A program made the translations under genes and the position numbers. DNA of 64,000 nucleotides from Pseudomonadota bacterium (GTDB lineage: Bacteria; Chloroflexota; UBA6077; JAJPHF01). Below, one piece after another: positions 9,090 to 17,181 of this stretch; position 1 is the stretch's first letter; each line of letters begins with the position of its first letter. The DNA is taken from assembly GCA_021325365.1 (NCBI GenBank), contig JAJPHF010000039.1:20569-84568 (forward strand). The letters run 5' to 3'. The notes under the pieces were generated by a model. The model was not told the origin of the DNA. It saw only the letters and a program-made list of their open reading frames with translations, and did not search any database.

Positions 9090-9377
9090 ATGGACCTCTC
9101 GCGGCACGCCCAGGACGAGCTAGCGCGGCGGGGCATCCCGCTCGCCTGGGTGTGGCGCGCGGTGCAGGCGCCCGACAGCACCGAGCAGCGGCCCGACGGG
9201 ACGGTCCACTACGTGAAGCGGCTGCCCGAGCGCGGCGGCCAATACCTGCGGATCGTGGTGAACCACCGCAAGCGCCCGCCGCGCGTGGCGACGATCTTCT
9301 TCGACGCGCGCCTGCGCCGCCAGCAGCGCCGCGCCCACACCGCCAGCCGCGAGCCATCCCAGGAGAAGACGCGATGA
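9090..9377 (+). CDS. DUF4258-family small protein
   Basis: A 95-residue protein matching the DUF4258 layout: an N-terminal MDLSRHAQDELARRGI helix, a central VQAPDSTEQRPDGTVHYVK strand pair and a C-terminal LRIVVNHRKRPPRVATIFFD core. DUF4258 proteins are small RelE-like-fold proteins, often found beside a DUF2283 partner in toxin-antitoxin-like arrangements; that role is a family-level guess. A short frame begins at ATG 9374, overlapping the end of this gene, but it lacks recognisable DUF2283 sequence and runs out within about 43 codons. A partner may have been lost where the convergent HpaB-family gene begins. Confidence 0.7.
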   Translation: MDLSRHAQDELARRGIPLAWVWRAVQAPDSTEQRPDGTVHYVKRLPERGGQYLRIVVNHRKRPPRVATIFFDARLRRQQRRAHTASREPSQEKTR

Positions 9378-9441
9378 GCGCCTACTCCCCACGACGAGTA
9401 CCGCGACCGCCCGGCCACCGGCTGCACGCCAGCTGCGGTCG

Positions 9442-10899
9442 CTACTCGGCGTCTGACCGGCTGAGGAGTGCGCGCACGCGCGCCACGGCGGCGCTCCGGT
9501 CGTAGCCGGTGAAGCGCGTCGCCTGAATCACCCAGGGGTCGCCGCCGAAGAAGCGCTCGTACAGCACCTGGCGCCCGCCGAAGCCGCTGCCCGCCACCTC
9601 CCAGGCCAGGCGGAACAGGCGCACGCGCTCGTGCCCGCCGAGGCTCGCGCCCTGGTAGTACTTCTCCACGTCGGCGGCCAGGTCGGGCGCGGCCAGGTCG
9701 GCCTCGGTCGGCGTCGCCATGAGGCCGCTGGAGCCGATGAGCTGCAGGATCTCGACGAGGCGCGGGTAGACGCGCGGGAAGTAGCCCCGCGCCGTCGCCA
9801 TGATGTTCGGGTTGGGGACATAGTAGCCGCGCTCGTCGGGCACGGCGGCCACCTCGGCGGCGCGCAGGTAGGCGCGCAGCGTCTCCACGGCGTCCACGAT
9901 CTCGCCGAGCATCTGCTGGTAGACAGGCGATTCCGTGCGTCCGATCGCCTCGGCCACCAATGCCGCCACGCCGAGCACGAACTCCGCCTTCGCCAGGTTC
10001 TTGGCCGTGAACTGATGCACGCCGTGGTAGAAGGCCGGCGTCTCGCGGAACAGCGCGTTGCACAGCGCCGGGTCGCCCTTCAGGAACACGCGATCCCACG
10101 GCACCACGACCTCGTGGAAGACGGCCACCGCGTCCATCTCCTCGTAGCGGGCCGCGAGCGGGTGGTCGGCCGGGTTGCCGCCGGGATCGAGGCTCTGGCG
10201 GCAGATGAACTTGAGGCCCGGCGTCGCCACGGGAATGGCGAAGGCGAAGGCGTAGCGGGGCGCGTCGCTGGCCGCGATGCGCGAGGTCGAGGGGTAGACG
10301 AGCAGCTCGTCGGCGTAGGGCGCCAGCGTGGCGAGCGTGCGCGCGCCGCTCACCACCAGCCCCGCGGCGCTCTCGCCGACGACGTGCAGCGGCGCGGTGG
10401 GGTCGGGCTGCTGCGTCTGGGTGCGGGCGCGGTTGGACTGGGGATCGAGCAGCGTGTGGGTGGCGCAGGGGTCGCGCTCGCGGCACCACTCGTAGTAGGC
10501 CGCGACGCGCTCGGCGTACTCGGGCCCGTTGCGCGCGAAGAACGGCGCCACGGTGGCGAAGCCGGTCAGGATGGCGTTCAGGTAGTCGGGCGTGCGGCCC
10601 AGCATGCCGCCATGCTGCTCGGCCCACGTCTGGAACATCACGCGGCGGCGCACCAGATCGTCCACGCTGCGCGGCTGGAGAAACGCCAGGCTCACCGGCA
10701 TGCCGCTGGTGGGCGAGGGGTAGGTCAGGCGCTCGCGGTAGGCCGGATCGACTTGCAGGTCGTAGAGCGCGGCGAGCGTCCGCGCCACGCGCCCGAGCCG
10801 CGGGTGCGCCGTCACGTCGGCCACGCGCTCGCCCGCGAACCAGATCTCGCGCTCATCCCGCAGCCCGGCGAGATACTCGGCCCCGCTGCGTGCCGGCAT
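9442..10899 (-). CDS. 4-hydroxyphenylacetate 3-hydroxylase (HpaB) family flavin monooxygenase
   Basis: A 485-residue protein of the HpaB / 4-hydroxybutyryl-CoA dehydratase superfamily. Conserved blocks include the N-terminal RSGAEYLAGLRDEREIW, the flavin-pocket region around SNRARTQTQQ and VVSGARTLATL, the VVVPWDRVF motif, and the helical C-terminal GGRQVLYERFFGGDP ending. HpaB enzymes use reduced FAD from a partner reductase to ortho-hydroxylate phenols. No HpaC reductase is adjacent, so either an unlinked reductase serves it or the substrate differs. It starts five bases after the stop codon of the LysM-like gene and is probably co-transcribed with it, although the functional link is unclear. 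A gentisate dioxygenase-like gene lies at 27.1 kb. Confidence 0.88.
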   Translation of the reverse strand: MPARSGAEYLAGLRDEREIWFAGERVADVTAHPRLGRVARTLAALYDLQVDPAYRERLTYPSPTSGMPVSLAFLQPRSVDDLVRRRVMFQTWAEQHGGMLGRTPDYLNAILTGFATVAPFFARNGPEYAERVAAYYEWCRERDPCATHTLLDPQSNRARTQTQQPDPTAPLHVVGESAAGLVVSGARTLATLAPYADELLVYPSTSRIAASDAPRYAFAFAIPVATPGLKFICRQSLDPGGNPADHPLAARYEEMDAVAVFHEVVVPWDRVFLKGDPALCNALFRETPAFYHGVHQFTAKNLAKAEFVLGVAALVAEAIGRTESPVYQQMLGEIVDAVETLRAYLRAAEVAAVPDERGYYVPNPNIMATARGYFPRVYPRLVEILQLIGSSGLMATPTEADLAAPDLAADVEKYYQGASLGGHERVRLFRLAWEVAGSGFGGRQVLYERFFGGDPWVIQATRFTGYDRSAAVARVRALLSRSDAE

Positions 10900-10904
10900 C
10901 GGCG

Positions 10905-12119
10905 CTAGTCCTCCACGAACTCGTCACGGTGGCGGCGGCGCCACCACTCGCCCAGCGCCCCGGCGCTGACGGCCAGGGCCACCGGGATGCCCAGGCACTC
11001 CGCGCTCTTGCCGGGATCGGGCTTCGGCTGGTGGACGAGCACCAGGATGCGGCCGGGCAGCAGCGAGCCCACCTCGTTGACGGCGGGCGCAAACGGCTTG
11101 AGCTGCTGCGCCTGGCCGTCGGTCCACGACGACCACGACGGCAGCAGCGTGGCCCAGCGCTTGTTGTCGGGCTTGACGAGCGCCGCCAGCAGGTCGCCCG
11201 GCTGGGTGAGAATATAGCGCTTTACCGTGCCGTCGCGATAGAACTCGCGGCGGGCGATGCGCGGGAAGTTGCCCGGCTCCCACTCGTCGCCAATCGCGTC
11301 CTCGACGGCCAGGAAGGGCACGGAGTCGTCGTCCGGGTCGAAGTGGTACACCTGCATGCCCTCGTCGCCTGGCTCGACCGAGACTGCCTGGTCCCGGTAG
11401 TTGCGGAACAGGTCCAGGTATGGCTGGTCGAGGTTCACGTCGATCGCCGGCGGGTTCTCGGTGAGGGCGCCGCGCACCGTCCGCACTTGGATGAAGTCCG
11501 GGGGATCCACCTGGAACACGCGCTTCGCCACGTCGGCGGCCGGCACCGACGTGCCGGCGCGCAACAGGACCCGCGCGCGGCTGGGATCGCTCGCGCTCAC
11601 CTGGCGATACACCAAGGCCGGATCGGCGCGGAAGTGGGTGAGCGTGTCGCCCTGGAACGACACGTACTCGACCGTGCGGCCGCGATCCGGCGTGCTGAGG
11701 CTCTGGGTGACGAAGGTGCCGGCGGGCACCTCCAGCACGAAGGTGTCGCCCAGCCGCACGTCGTTGGGCGCCCGCCCCGGGTTCGCGTCCTGGAACGCCT
11801 CGGTGATCAGGTCCACGGCCCGCTGGTCGCCGTCTTCGAGGACCACGCCGGGCAGCGCCTCGTGGGCGATGTCCCACAGGCTGGCGCCCGGCCGGACCTG
11901 GAACTGATAGCGGTCGGCGCCCGGGCTCGCGTCGTCCGGCTGAGGCTCCGCCTCGTAGGTGCTGGGCGCGTCGGCCAGCGGCGCCGCGAGCGCCGGACTC
12001 ACACCGCTCCACGCCTGGAACAGCCAGCCGAGGAGGGGCGTGAACAGGAGCGCGGCCACCGCGAGCCGGGGGCCGACGATCTGCGGAGACGCGACAGCGC
12101 GGGCGGACGCGCGAGACAT
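10905..12119 (-). CDS. Membrane-anchored secreted protein with LysM-like domain
   Basis: A 404-residue protein with an N-terminal signal or signal-anchor (RLAVAALLFTPLLGWLFQ) followed by an Asp/Pro/Glu-rich linker. Residues about 65-130 resemble a LysM-type peptidoglycan-binding module, from the YQFQVRPGASLWDIAHEAL start to LGDTFVLEVP. The remaining part has no recognised domain: it is acidic, with few cysteines. A hydrophobic stretch near the C-terminus (GIPVALAVSAGALGEWW) may be a second membrane contact. The ATG at 12119 is preceded by GGAG at eight bases; a longer upstream open frame is high-GC read-through. Immediately upstream of the HpaB-family gene. A role in wall attachment is inferred from the LysM-like part only. 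Confidence 0.7.
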   Translation of the reverse strand: MSRASARAVASPQIVGPRLAVAALLFTPLLGWLFQAWSGVSPALAAPLADAPSTYEAEPQPDDASPGADRYQFQVRPGASLWDIAHEALPGVVLEDGDQRAVDLITEAFQDANPGRAPNDVRLGDTFVLEVPAGTFVTQSLSTPDRGRTVEYVSFQGDTLTHFRADPALVYRQVSASDPSRARVLLRAGTSVPAADVAKRVFQVDPPDFIQVRTVRGALTENPPAIDVNLDQPYLDLFRNYRDQAVSVEPGDEGMQVYHFDPDDDSVPFLAVEDAIGDEWEPGNFPRIARREFYRDGTVKRYILTQPGDLLAALVKPDNKRWATLLPSWSSWTDGQAQQLKPFAPAVNEVGSLLPGRILVLVHQPKPDPGKSAECLGIPVALAVSAGALGEWWRRRHRDEFVED

Positions 12120-12475
12120 GGTAGCAACTCCACAGGGCAGCAGGAACCACGGCAAACGGGTGCTGCCCAGGACAATGAGAAGCGCCAGGGATAACGCGGG
12201 AATGGGCGCGGCCGGCGCCGGCAGCCTGCGGCAGCCCGGCCAGGGCGCTCGTCGGGCGACGAGGCGGGCTGGTCGGACCGATCGCCGTCGTGGGCTGGCG
12301 GGTGGGGGTGCGATTGCTCGCACCATCCGGTAGCGCGGAGTGTAGCACGTTGACCGCCCGGTCGCTTTGGGGAAGCGCGTCACAGTTTTGTGCGACTCGC
12401 GCTACCCGCTCACTCTACGCGCTGCGGCACGGCGCGTGCCAGAATAAGAGATTGAAGCGGTGCTTAGCGCATCGC

Positions 12476-12505
12476 TTGACACGCGCGCGAGCCGTGCGCC
12501 ACACT
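12476..12505 (+). promoter_or_regulatory. Possible sigma-70 promoter upstream of nrdR
   Basis: Consensus -35 TTGACA (12476-12481), an 18-bp spacer and a weak -10 CACACT. It lies in the 465-bp gap 12120-12584 between the divergent LysM-like gene and nrdR, which otherwise holds no recognisable gene. No NrdR-box palindrome was seen. Confidence 0.35.
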
Positions 12506-12584
12506 CCGGATAGTCCTCGTGTTCGCTAGGCGCGGCTATCGCATGGCAAGGGCGGTGCCCGCGGGTTGACGACTGGAGCCGGCC

Positions 12585-13046
12585 GTGCGCTGTCCCTACT
12601 GCTCCTCCCGTGAGACGAAGGTCGTGGACAAGCGCGACGGCGATGGCGTGACGCGCCGGCGGCGGCGCTGCGCGAGCTGCGCCGGCCGCTTCACGACTTA
12701 CGAGCGCCCCGAGATCGCACGGCTGTTCGTGGTCAAGAAGGACGGCCGCCGCGAGGAGTTCAACCGCGCGAAGCTGCGCGCGGGCATCGAGAAGGCCCTG
12801 ACGAAGCGGCCGGTGAGCGCCGAGGCAATCGAGCGCCTGCTCGAAGAGATCGAGGCCGACCTGCGTCGGCGCGAGGGCCTGGAGGTGCCGGCGGCCGTGC
12901 TGGGCGAGCTAGTGATGGAAAAGCTGCGCGCGCTCGACAAGGTGGCCTACGTCCGCTTCGCCTCGGTGTATCGTGCCTTCGCCGACGTGTCCTCGTTCGA
13001 GGACGAGGTGCGCAAGCTGCTCCCCGCGCCCGCGGGCCCCAGCTAG
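12585..13046 (+). CDS. nrdR: Transcriptional repressor NrdR
   Basis: A 153-residue protein with the complete NrdR layout. The N-terminal zinc ribbon is MRCPYCSSRETKVVDKR...RRRRCASCAGRFTTYER (Cys at 3, 6, 31 and 34, approximately). It is followed by an ATP-cone domain from VVKKDGRREEFNRAKLRAGI to about residue 135. NrdR senses ATP/dATP and represses ribonucleotide reductase genes. The length matches the family. It starts with GTG 12585. No ribonucleotide reductase gene is nearby, so its targets are elsewhere. It is followed after 11 bp by the threonyl-tRNA editing-domain gene and probably heads that transcript. Confidence 0.95.
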   Translation: MRCPYCSSRETKVVDKRDGDGVTRRRRRCASCAGRFTTYERPEIARLFVVKKDGRREEFNRAKLRAGIEKALTKRPVSAEAIERLLEEIEADLRRREGLEVPAAVLGELVMEKLRALDKVAYVRFASVYRAFADVSSFEDEVRKLLPAPAGPS

Positions 13047-13057
13047 CTGCCGTCCCT

Positions 13058-13516
13058 ATGCGCCTGTTAATCCTCCACGTCGATCGATTCGCGTACACTG
13101 TGACTGAGGCGGGGCGCTCGCGGCTGCGCGAGGAGGTCGCCGGGCGCAGCCACGCGGTCGAGGAGGCGCTGCTCGCGCTGGCGAGCGTCGAGCGAGAGGA
13201 CGCGGCGGCGCCCGCCGAGGTGGCGGAGCGCGCGGCGACCGAGATCGCGCGGCTGGCCCGCCAGCTTGGCGTGGAGCAGGTCGTCCTCCACCCGTTCGCG
13301 CACCTGTTCGGCGAGCCGTCGGCACCCGCGGTGGCGGTCGCGGTGCTGGACGCGACGAAGGCGCGGCTCGAAGCGGACGGCCTTGGCGTCCATCGCTCGC
13401 CGTTCGGCTGGTTCACGCGCTGGGACCTGCAGGCGAAGGGACACCCGTTATCGCGCGTGGGACGAATTGTGCGGCCGGCCGCCGCGAACACGGACCCGGA
13501 GCGGGAGACCTCGTGA
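13058..13516 (+). CDS. Free-standing archaeal-type threonyl-tRNA synthetase editing domain
   Basis: A 152-residue protein that aligns along its length with the N-terminal editing domain of archaeal ThrRS, a DTD-like fold. Seen in sequence: the start MRLLILHVDRFAYTV (family MRxLLIHSDxxEYEV), the LALASVERED strand, the VVLHPFAHLF block (family VxxYPFAHLS), and the active-site region HRSPFGWFTRWDLQAKGHP followed by LSRVGRIV (family KAPFGYYKAFxxxCKGHPLxELSR). In archaea this domain hydrolyses Ser-tRNA(Thr). Here no synthetase catalytic domain is attached, so it would act in trans. It lies between nrdR and a CPBP protease gene whose GTG overlaps its stop by four bases. The likely function is trans-editing; the exact substrate is unproven. 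Confidence 0.82.
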   Translation: MRLLILHVDRFAYTVTEAGRSRLREEVAGRSHAVEEALLALASVEREDAAAPAEVAERAATEIARLARQLGVEQVVLHPFAHLFGEPSAPAVAVAVLDATKARLEADGLGVHRSPFGWFTRWDLQAKGHPLSRVGRIVRPAAANTDPERETS

Positions 13517-14421
13517 AAGGCGCCCATTGGCCCACCTCGGCCGCGCTATTGATCGCGGGCGGCGCGCTGGCCGCCCTCGGCCTGCTGTTCAGCCCCGGGA
13601 TGCTCGGCGGCAGGCTCGCCGGCGGCGCGTTGTTCCCGCTCAGCCTGGTGGTCGGCGCGATCGGCGGGGTGCTCCTGCTGCTGGCGATGGCAACCATCGT
13701 CGTCGTGCCCCGTGGGCGGGCCGCCACGGCCTTCCGCGGCTACGGCTCGCACAGCACGATCCTCGGGCTCACGCTGCTGGCAGGGGTCGGCTCGCTGGGA
13801 CTGGTGCTGCCCGCGCTCATCCCCACGGCGGCGGCCGGGCGCAGCCCGCTGGCGCTCGGTTTCATGCTGATCCTGAGCACGGTCGTCCTCGACGCGGTGC
13901 TGATTGGGGTCGTGTACTTCCGCGTCGTGCGGCCCGGCGTTATCACCTGGGGCGACATGGGCTTCTCGCCCCGAGCGCTGCCGACGACCTGGCGCGCGGG
14001 GCCGGTAGCAGCGCTCGGCCTATTCCTTGGCGTCGCGACCATCGAAGTCCTTCTCAACAAGCTGGGCGTGCAGCAGACACAGCTCCAAAGCCTGCAATGG
14101 CTGCGCGAGGTGCCCCTCTGGCTGTTCGCGCTCGTCGCGCTCACGGCGGCGGTCCTGGCGCCCGTCGCCGAGGAGATCTACTTCCGCGGCTACGTCTTCC
14201 GCGCCTACTACGAGCAGAAGGGGCCGCCACAGGCGTACCTCTTCTCCGCGGCGTTGTTCGCCCTGGTGCACCTGAACCTGCCAGCGTTCCTGCCGATCTT
14301 TGCCGTCGGCCTCTTCCTGGCCTACGTCTACCGGCGCACCGGCAGCATTCTCCCCGGCATGCTGGCCCACGCCTTCAACAACACCCTCGCCTTCGCCTTC
14401 CTCTACTTTGCCGCGTCCTGA
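13513..14421 (+). CDS. CPBP-family intramembrane metalloprotease
   Basis: A 302-residue polytopic membrane protein with the Abi/CAAX protease-like signature in its C-terminal half. Motif 1 is EEIYFRGYVFRAYY (Glu220, Glu221 and Arg225), motif 2 is FALVHLN, and motif 3 is HAFNNTLAF. The two Glu and the His residues form the metal site within the membrane. Bacterial members are linked to peptide processing, bacteriocin immunity or protein maturation; the substrate here is unknown. GTG 13513 overlaps the stop codon of the editing-domain gene by four bases, showing translational coupling. The N-terminal half holds five hydrophobic segments without conserved motifs. Confidence 0.85.
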   Translation: MKGAHWPTSAALLIAGGALAALGLLFSPGMLGGRLAGGALFPLSLVVGAIGGVLLLLAMATIVVVPRGRAATAFRGYGSHSTILGLTLLAGVGSLGLVLPALIPTAAAGRSPLALGFMLILSTVVLDAVLIGVVYFRVVRPGVITWGDMGFSPRALPTTWRAGPVAALGLFLGVATIEVLLNKLGVQQTQLQSLQWLREVPLWLFALVALTAAVLAPVAEEIYFRGYVFRAYYEQKGPPQAYLFSAALFALVHLNLPAFLPIFAVGLFLAYVYRRTGSILPGMLAHAFNNTLAFAFLYFAAS

Positions 14422-14491
14422 GGCGCCAGCCAACTCCCGCACGAACGCGGGATTTGCCTGTCCGTAACAGGCCGCGCGCCCGCGCCGGACC

Positions 14492-14521
14492 TTGACAACC
14501 CGCGCGGCTGCCCCCTACGCT
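14492..14521 (+). promoter_or_regulatory. Putative promoter of the biotin operon
   Basis: TTGACA at 14492-14497, an 18-bp spacer and TACGCT at 14516-14521, 50 bp before bioB. The -35 is consensus; the -10 keeps the TAnnnT frame common in GC-rich genomes. No BirA-type operator palindrome was recognised here. Confidence 0.5.
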
Positions 14522-14570
14522 TGATTGGCCGGGCGGCTGTCGTCCCCGAGGCCTCGTTTGTGGAGTAGCC

Positions 14571-15626
14571 ATGCAGCGCACCTCCGACGCGTCGCCGGAG
14601 CGCCGACCCGACCCCCGCGCCGCGGTCGCGGACGACCCGGTGGCGCTGCTCGCCGCGGTCGAGCGGCAACTGCTGGAGGCGCGCGAGCCGCTGCGCTTCG
14701 AGCAGGCGGTGCGGCTGATCGAGCTGGACGCCGCGCACACGCCCGCGCTGGTGGCGCTCGCCCACCGCGTGCGGCTGGCCTATTGCGGCCCCGACGTGGA
14801 GCTGGAGTCGTTGCTGAACGCCAAGAGCGGCGGCTGCTCCGAGGACTGCGCCTTCTGCTCGCAGGCCGCGCGCCACCACAGCCCCATCGCCACCTACGCC
14901 TTCCTCGACGTGGCGCAGGTGACGGAGGCGGCGCGGCGCAGCGAGGCCGACGGCGCCAGCCACTTCTGCATCGTCGTCGCCGTCCGTGGGCCGGGCCCGC
15001 GCCTGATGGCCGAGGTGCTGGAGGCCGTGGCGAGCATCCAGCGCGCGACCCGCATCAAGGTGTCGTGCTCGCTCGGCCTGCTGACGGCCGAGCAGGCGCG
15101 GCAGCTCGCGGACGCGGGCGTCGAGATGTACAACCACAACCTGGAAGCGTGCCGCAGCTTCTTCCCGACGATCTGCACGACCCACGCCTTCGACGACCGG
15201 GTGCGCACCTGCCAGCTCGCCAAGGAAGCGGGAATGGAGCTGTGCTCGGGGGGTATCCTGGGCATGGGCGAGGCGCCCCGCCAGCGCGTCGAGCTGGCCT
15301 ACGAGCTGCGCGCGCTGGACCCCGACGAGATCCCGATCAACTTCCTGAACCCGCGCCCCAACACGCCGCTGGCCGATCGCTCGCTGCTCGCGCCGCTGGA
15401 GGCGCTGCGGGGCCTGGCCGTGTTCCGGCTCGTCTTCCCCGACAAGCTGCTGCGCTACGCCGGCGGCCGCGAGGTGGTGCTGCGCGACCTGCAAGCGATG
15501 GGGCTGCTGGCGGGCGCAAACGGCCTGATCGTCGGCAACTACCTGACCACGGTCGGCCGCGACCCCGCCGAGGACCGGCAGATGCTCGTCGACCTGGAGA
15601 TGCCGGTCAAGCGTGGCGCCGAGTAA
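14571..15626 (+). CDS. bioB: Biotin synthase
   Basis: A 351-residue radical-SAM enzyme that inserts sulfur into dethiobiotin, the last step of biotin synthesis. The radical SAM [4Fe-4S] motif CSEDCAFC (Cys89, Cys93, Cys96) follows the family-typical LNAKSGGCSEDC. Further blocks are KVSCSLGLLTAEQ, EMYNHNLEACRSFFP and CSGGILGMGE, plus the C-terminal GANGLIVGNYLTT. These contain the conserved Cys and Arg residues of the [2Fe-2S] site region. The length is normal, apart from a 45-residue variable N-terminus. GGAG lies seven bases before the ATG. First gene of bioBAFD, with bioA starting 7 bp after its stop. Confidence 0.95.
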   Translation: MQRTSDASPERRPDPRAAVADDPVALLAAVERQLLEAREPLRFEQAVRLIELDAAHTPALVALAHRVRLAYCGPDVELESLLNAKSGGCSEDCAFCSQAARHHSPIATYAFLDVAQVTEAARRSEADGASHFCIVVAVRGPGPRLMAEVLEAVASIQRATRIKVSCSLGLLTAEQARQLADAGVEMYNHNLEACRSFFPTICTTHAFDDRVRTCQLAKEAGMELCSGGILGMGEAPRQRVELAYELRALDPDEIPINFLNPRPNTPLADRSLLAPLEALRGLAVFRLVFPDKLLRYAGGREVVLRDLQAMGLLAGANGLIVGNYLTTVGRDPAEDRQMLVDLEMPVKRGAE

Positions 15627-15632
15627 CGAGCG

Positions 15633-17144
15633 ATGAGTACCACGCGACCCACGGAGCAGGGCGTGGCCAGCGGCCAGGGCGTGGCAAGCAGCGCCCCTAC
15701 ACAACCGGACTCGGCACTCAGCACTCGGCACTCAGCACTCGCCCATGACGACAAGGCCTACGTGTGGCACCCGTTCACGCAGATGGCGGAGTACGCGGCC
15801 GAGGAGCCGCTGGTCGTCGCGGCGGGCGAGGGCAGCTACCTGATCGACGTGGACGGCCGCCGCTACCTGGACGGCGTGTCGTCGCTGTGGGTGACGGTCC
15901 ACGGCCACCGCAAGGCGGAGATCGACGCCGCGATCGCCGCGCAGCTCGGCCGCATCGCGCACAGCACGCTGCTCGGCATCGCCAACGTGCCGTCGATCGA
16001 GCTGGCGCGGCGGTTGGTCGCCCTGGCCCCGCCCGGCCTGACCAAGGTGTTCTACGCCGAGAACGGGGCGAGCGCCGTCGAGATCGCGCTGAAGATGGCG
16101 TTCCAGTACTGGCAGCTGAAGGGCGAAACGGGCCGCACCCGCTTCCTGAGCCTGCAGAACGCTTACCACGGTGACACACTGGGCGCAGTGAGCGTCGGCG
16201 GCATTGAGGAGTTCCACGCGCGTTTCGGGCCGCTGCTGTTCCCGGCGCTCCACGCGCCCTCGCCCTACTGCTACCGTTGCCCGCTGGGGCTAGAGTACCC
16301 GGGGTGTACGGGGACAGGTGCCCCGGCCTGCGCGGAGGAGCTAGGCCGGCTGCTGGCCGCGCACCGCGACGAGGTGGCCGCCGTGATCGTCGAGCCGCTG
16401 GTGCAGGGCGCCGCCGGGATGCTCACGCAGCCGCCCGGCTACCTGCGGCGCGTGCGCGAGCTGTGCGACGAGTACGGAACGCTGCTCATCGCCGACGAGG
16501 TGGCAGTCGGCTTCGGTCGTACCGGGCGCCTGTTCGCGTGCGAGCACGAGGACGTGACGCCCGACCTGCTGGTCGTCGGCAAGGGCATCACCGGCGGCTA
16601 CCTGCCGCTCTCGGCCGTGCTGACCACGCAGGCGATCTACGACGCCTACCTGGGCGACTACGCCGAGATGAAGCACCTGTTCCACGGCCACACCTACACG
16701 GGCAATCCGCTCTGCTGCGCCGCCGCGCTGGCAAACCTGGACCTGTTCGAGCAGGAGCGCACGGTGGAGCGGCTGGGACCGAAGATCGCGCGCCTGGCGC
16801 GCGGCCTGGAGCGGTTCCGGGCGCTGCCGCACGTGGGCGAGGTGCGCCAGCGCGGCTTTATGGTGGGCATCGAGCTGGTGGGCGACCGGACGACGCGCGC
16901 GCCCTATCCCACGGCCGCGCGCATCGGCGGGCGCGTGATCGCGGCAGCACGGCGCCGCGGCGCCGTGCTGCGACCCCTCGGCGACGTCATCGTGCTCATG
17001 CCGCCGCTCAGCATCAGCGACGCGGAGCTGGACGAGCTGCTCGCCATCACCTACGCCAGCATTGGGGAGGTGACGGGCGAGCCGTCAGCCATCAGCTATC
17101 AGCCGTCAGCAGACGGACTCCCGGGGCTGAAAGCTGAAGGCTGA
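15633..17144 (+). CDS. bioA: Adenosylmethionine-8-amino-7-oxononanoate aminotransferase
   Basis: A 503-residue PLP enzyme that converts KAPA to DAPA using SAM as amino donor. The diagnostic start YVWHPFTQM appears only near residue 44. The PLP lysine lies in [14 protein letters not shown] (Lys317), and [12 protein letters not shown] carries the cofactor-binding Asp. Both ends are repeat-derived: residues 2-40 come from a G/C-rich repeat and an ACTCRGC heptad array, and the last 20 or so residues come from TCAGCNN/GCTGANN heptads. Without these the length would match the family (about 440). No alternative in-frame start lies between the repeats and the conserved core, so the extension is probably translated. 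Confidence 0.93.
   Translation: MSTTRPTEQGVASGQGVASSAPTQPDSALSTRHSALAHDDKAYVWHPFTQMAEYAAEEPLVVAAGEGSYLIDVDGRRYLDGVSSLWVTVHGHRKAEIDAAIAAQLGRIAHSTLLGIANVPSIELARRLVALAPPGLTKVFYAENGASAVEIALKMAFQYWQLKGETGRTRFLSLQNAYHGDTLGAVSVGGIEEFHARFGPLLFPALHAPSPYCYRCPLGLEYPGCTGTGAPACAEELGRLLAAHRDEVAAVIVEPLVQGAAGMLTQPPGYLRRVRELCDEYGTLLIADEVAVGFGRTGRLFACEHEDVTPDLLVVGKGITGGYLPLSAVLTTQAIYDAYLGDYAEMKHLFHGHTYTGNPLCCAAALANLDLFEQERTVERLGPKIARLARGLERFRALPHVGEVRQRGFMVGIELVGDRTTRAPYPTAARIGGRVIAAARRRGAVLRPLGDVIVLMPPLSISDAELDELLAITYASIGEVTGEPSAISYQPSADGLPGLKAEG
15675..15702. repeat. Single copy of the 55.9-kb element's terminal repeat, inside bioA
   Basis: The 28 bases starting CAGGGCGTGGCAAGC differ at only three positions from the left arm of the MITE-like element at 55881. 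A partial, degenerate second copy lies just upstream at 15657. Both are translated as part of the BioA N-terminus. Confidence 0.65.
15709..15743. repeat. Heptanucleotide array ACTCRGC x5, inside bioA
   Basis: Five consecutive 7-bp units: ACTCGGC, ACTCAGC, ACTCGGC, ACTCAGC, ACTCGCC. They encode the [10 protein letters not shown] part of the BioA N-terminal extension. Confidence 0.85.
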
Positions 17145-17181
17145 TTGCTGATCGCTAATAGCTGACGACTGATGGCTGACA
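17085..17181. repeat. Heptanucleotide arrays spanning the bioA stop and bioF start
   Basis: Four TCAGCNN units (17085-17112), a 13-bp gap, then eight GCTGANN-type units (17126-17181). The two blocks are the same heptad in opposite orientation. The bioA stop codon (17142-17144) and the bioF ATG (17172, inside ACTGATG) both lie within units. Confidence 0.88.

Noticed and set aside
9374..9505. DUF2283 partner gene after the DUF4258 gene
   Set aside because: The frame overlaps the DUF4258 end but has no DUF2283 residues and runs into the opposite-strand HpaB-family gene.
14422..14570. BirA operator upstream of bioB
   Set aside because: No TTGTAAACC-type palindrome was found; only a promoter-like pair is visible.
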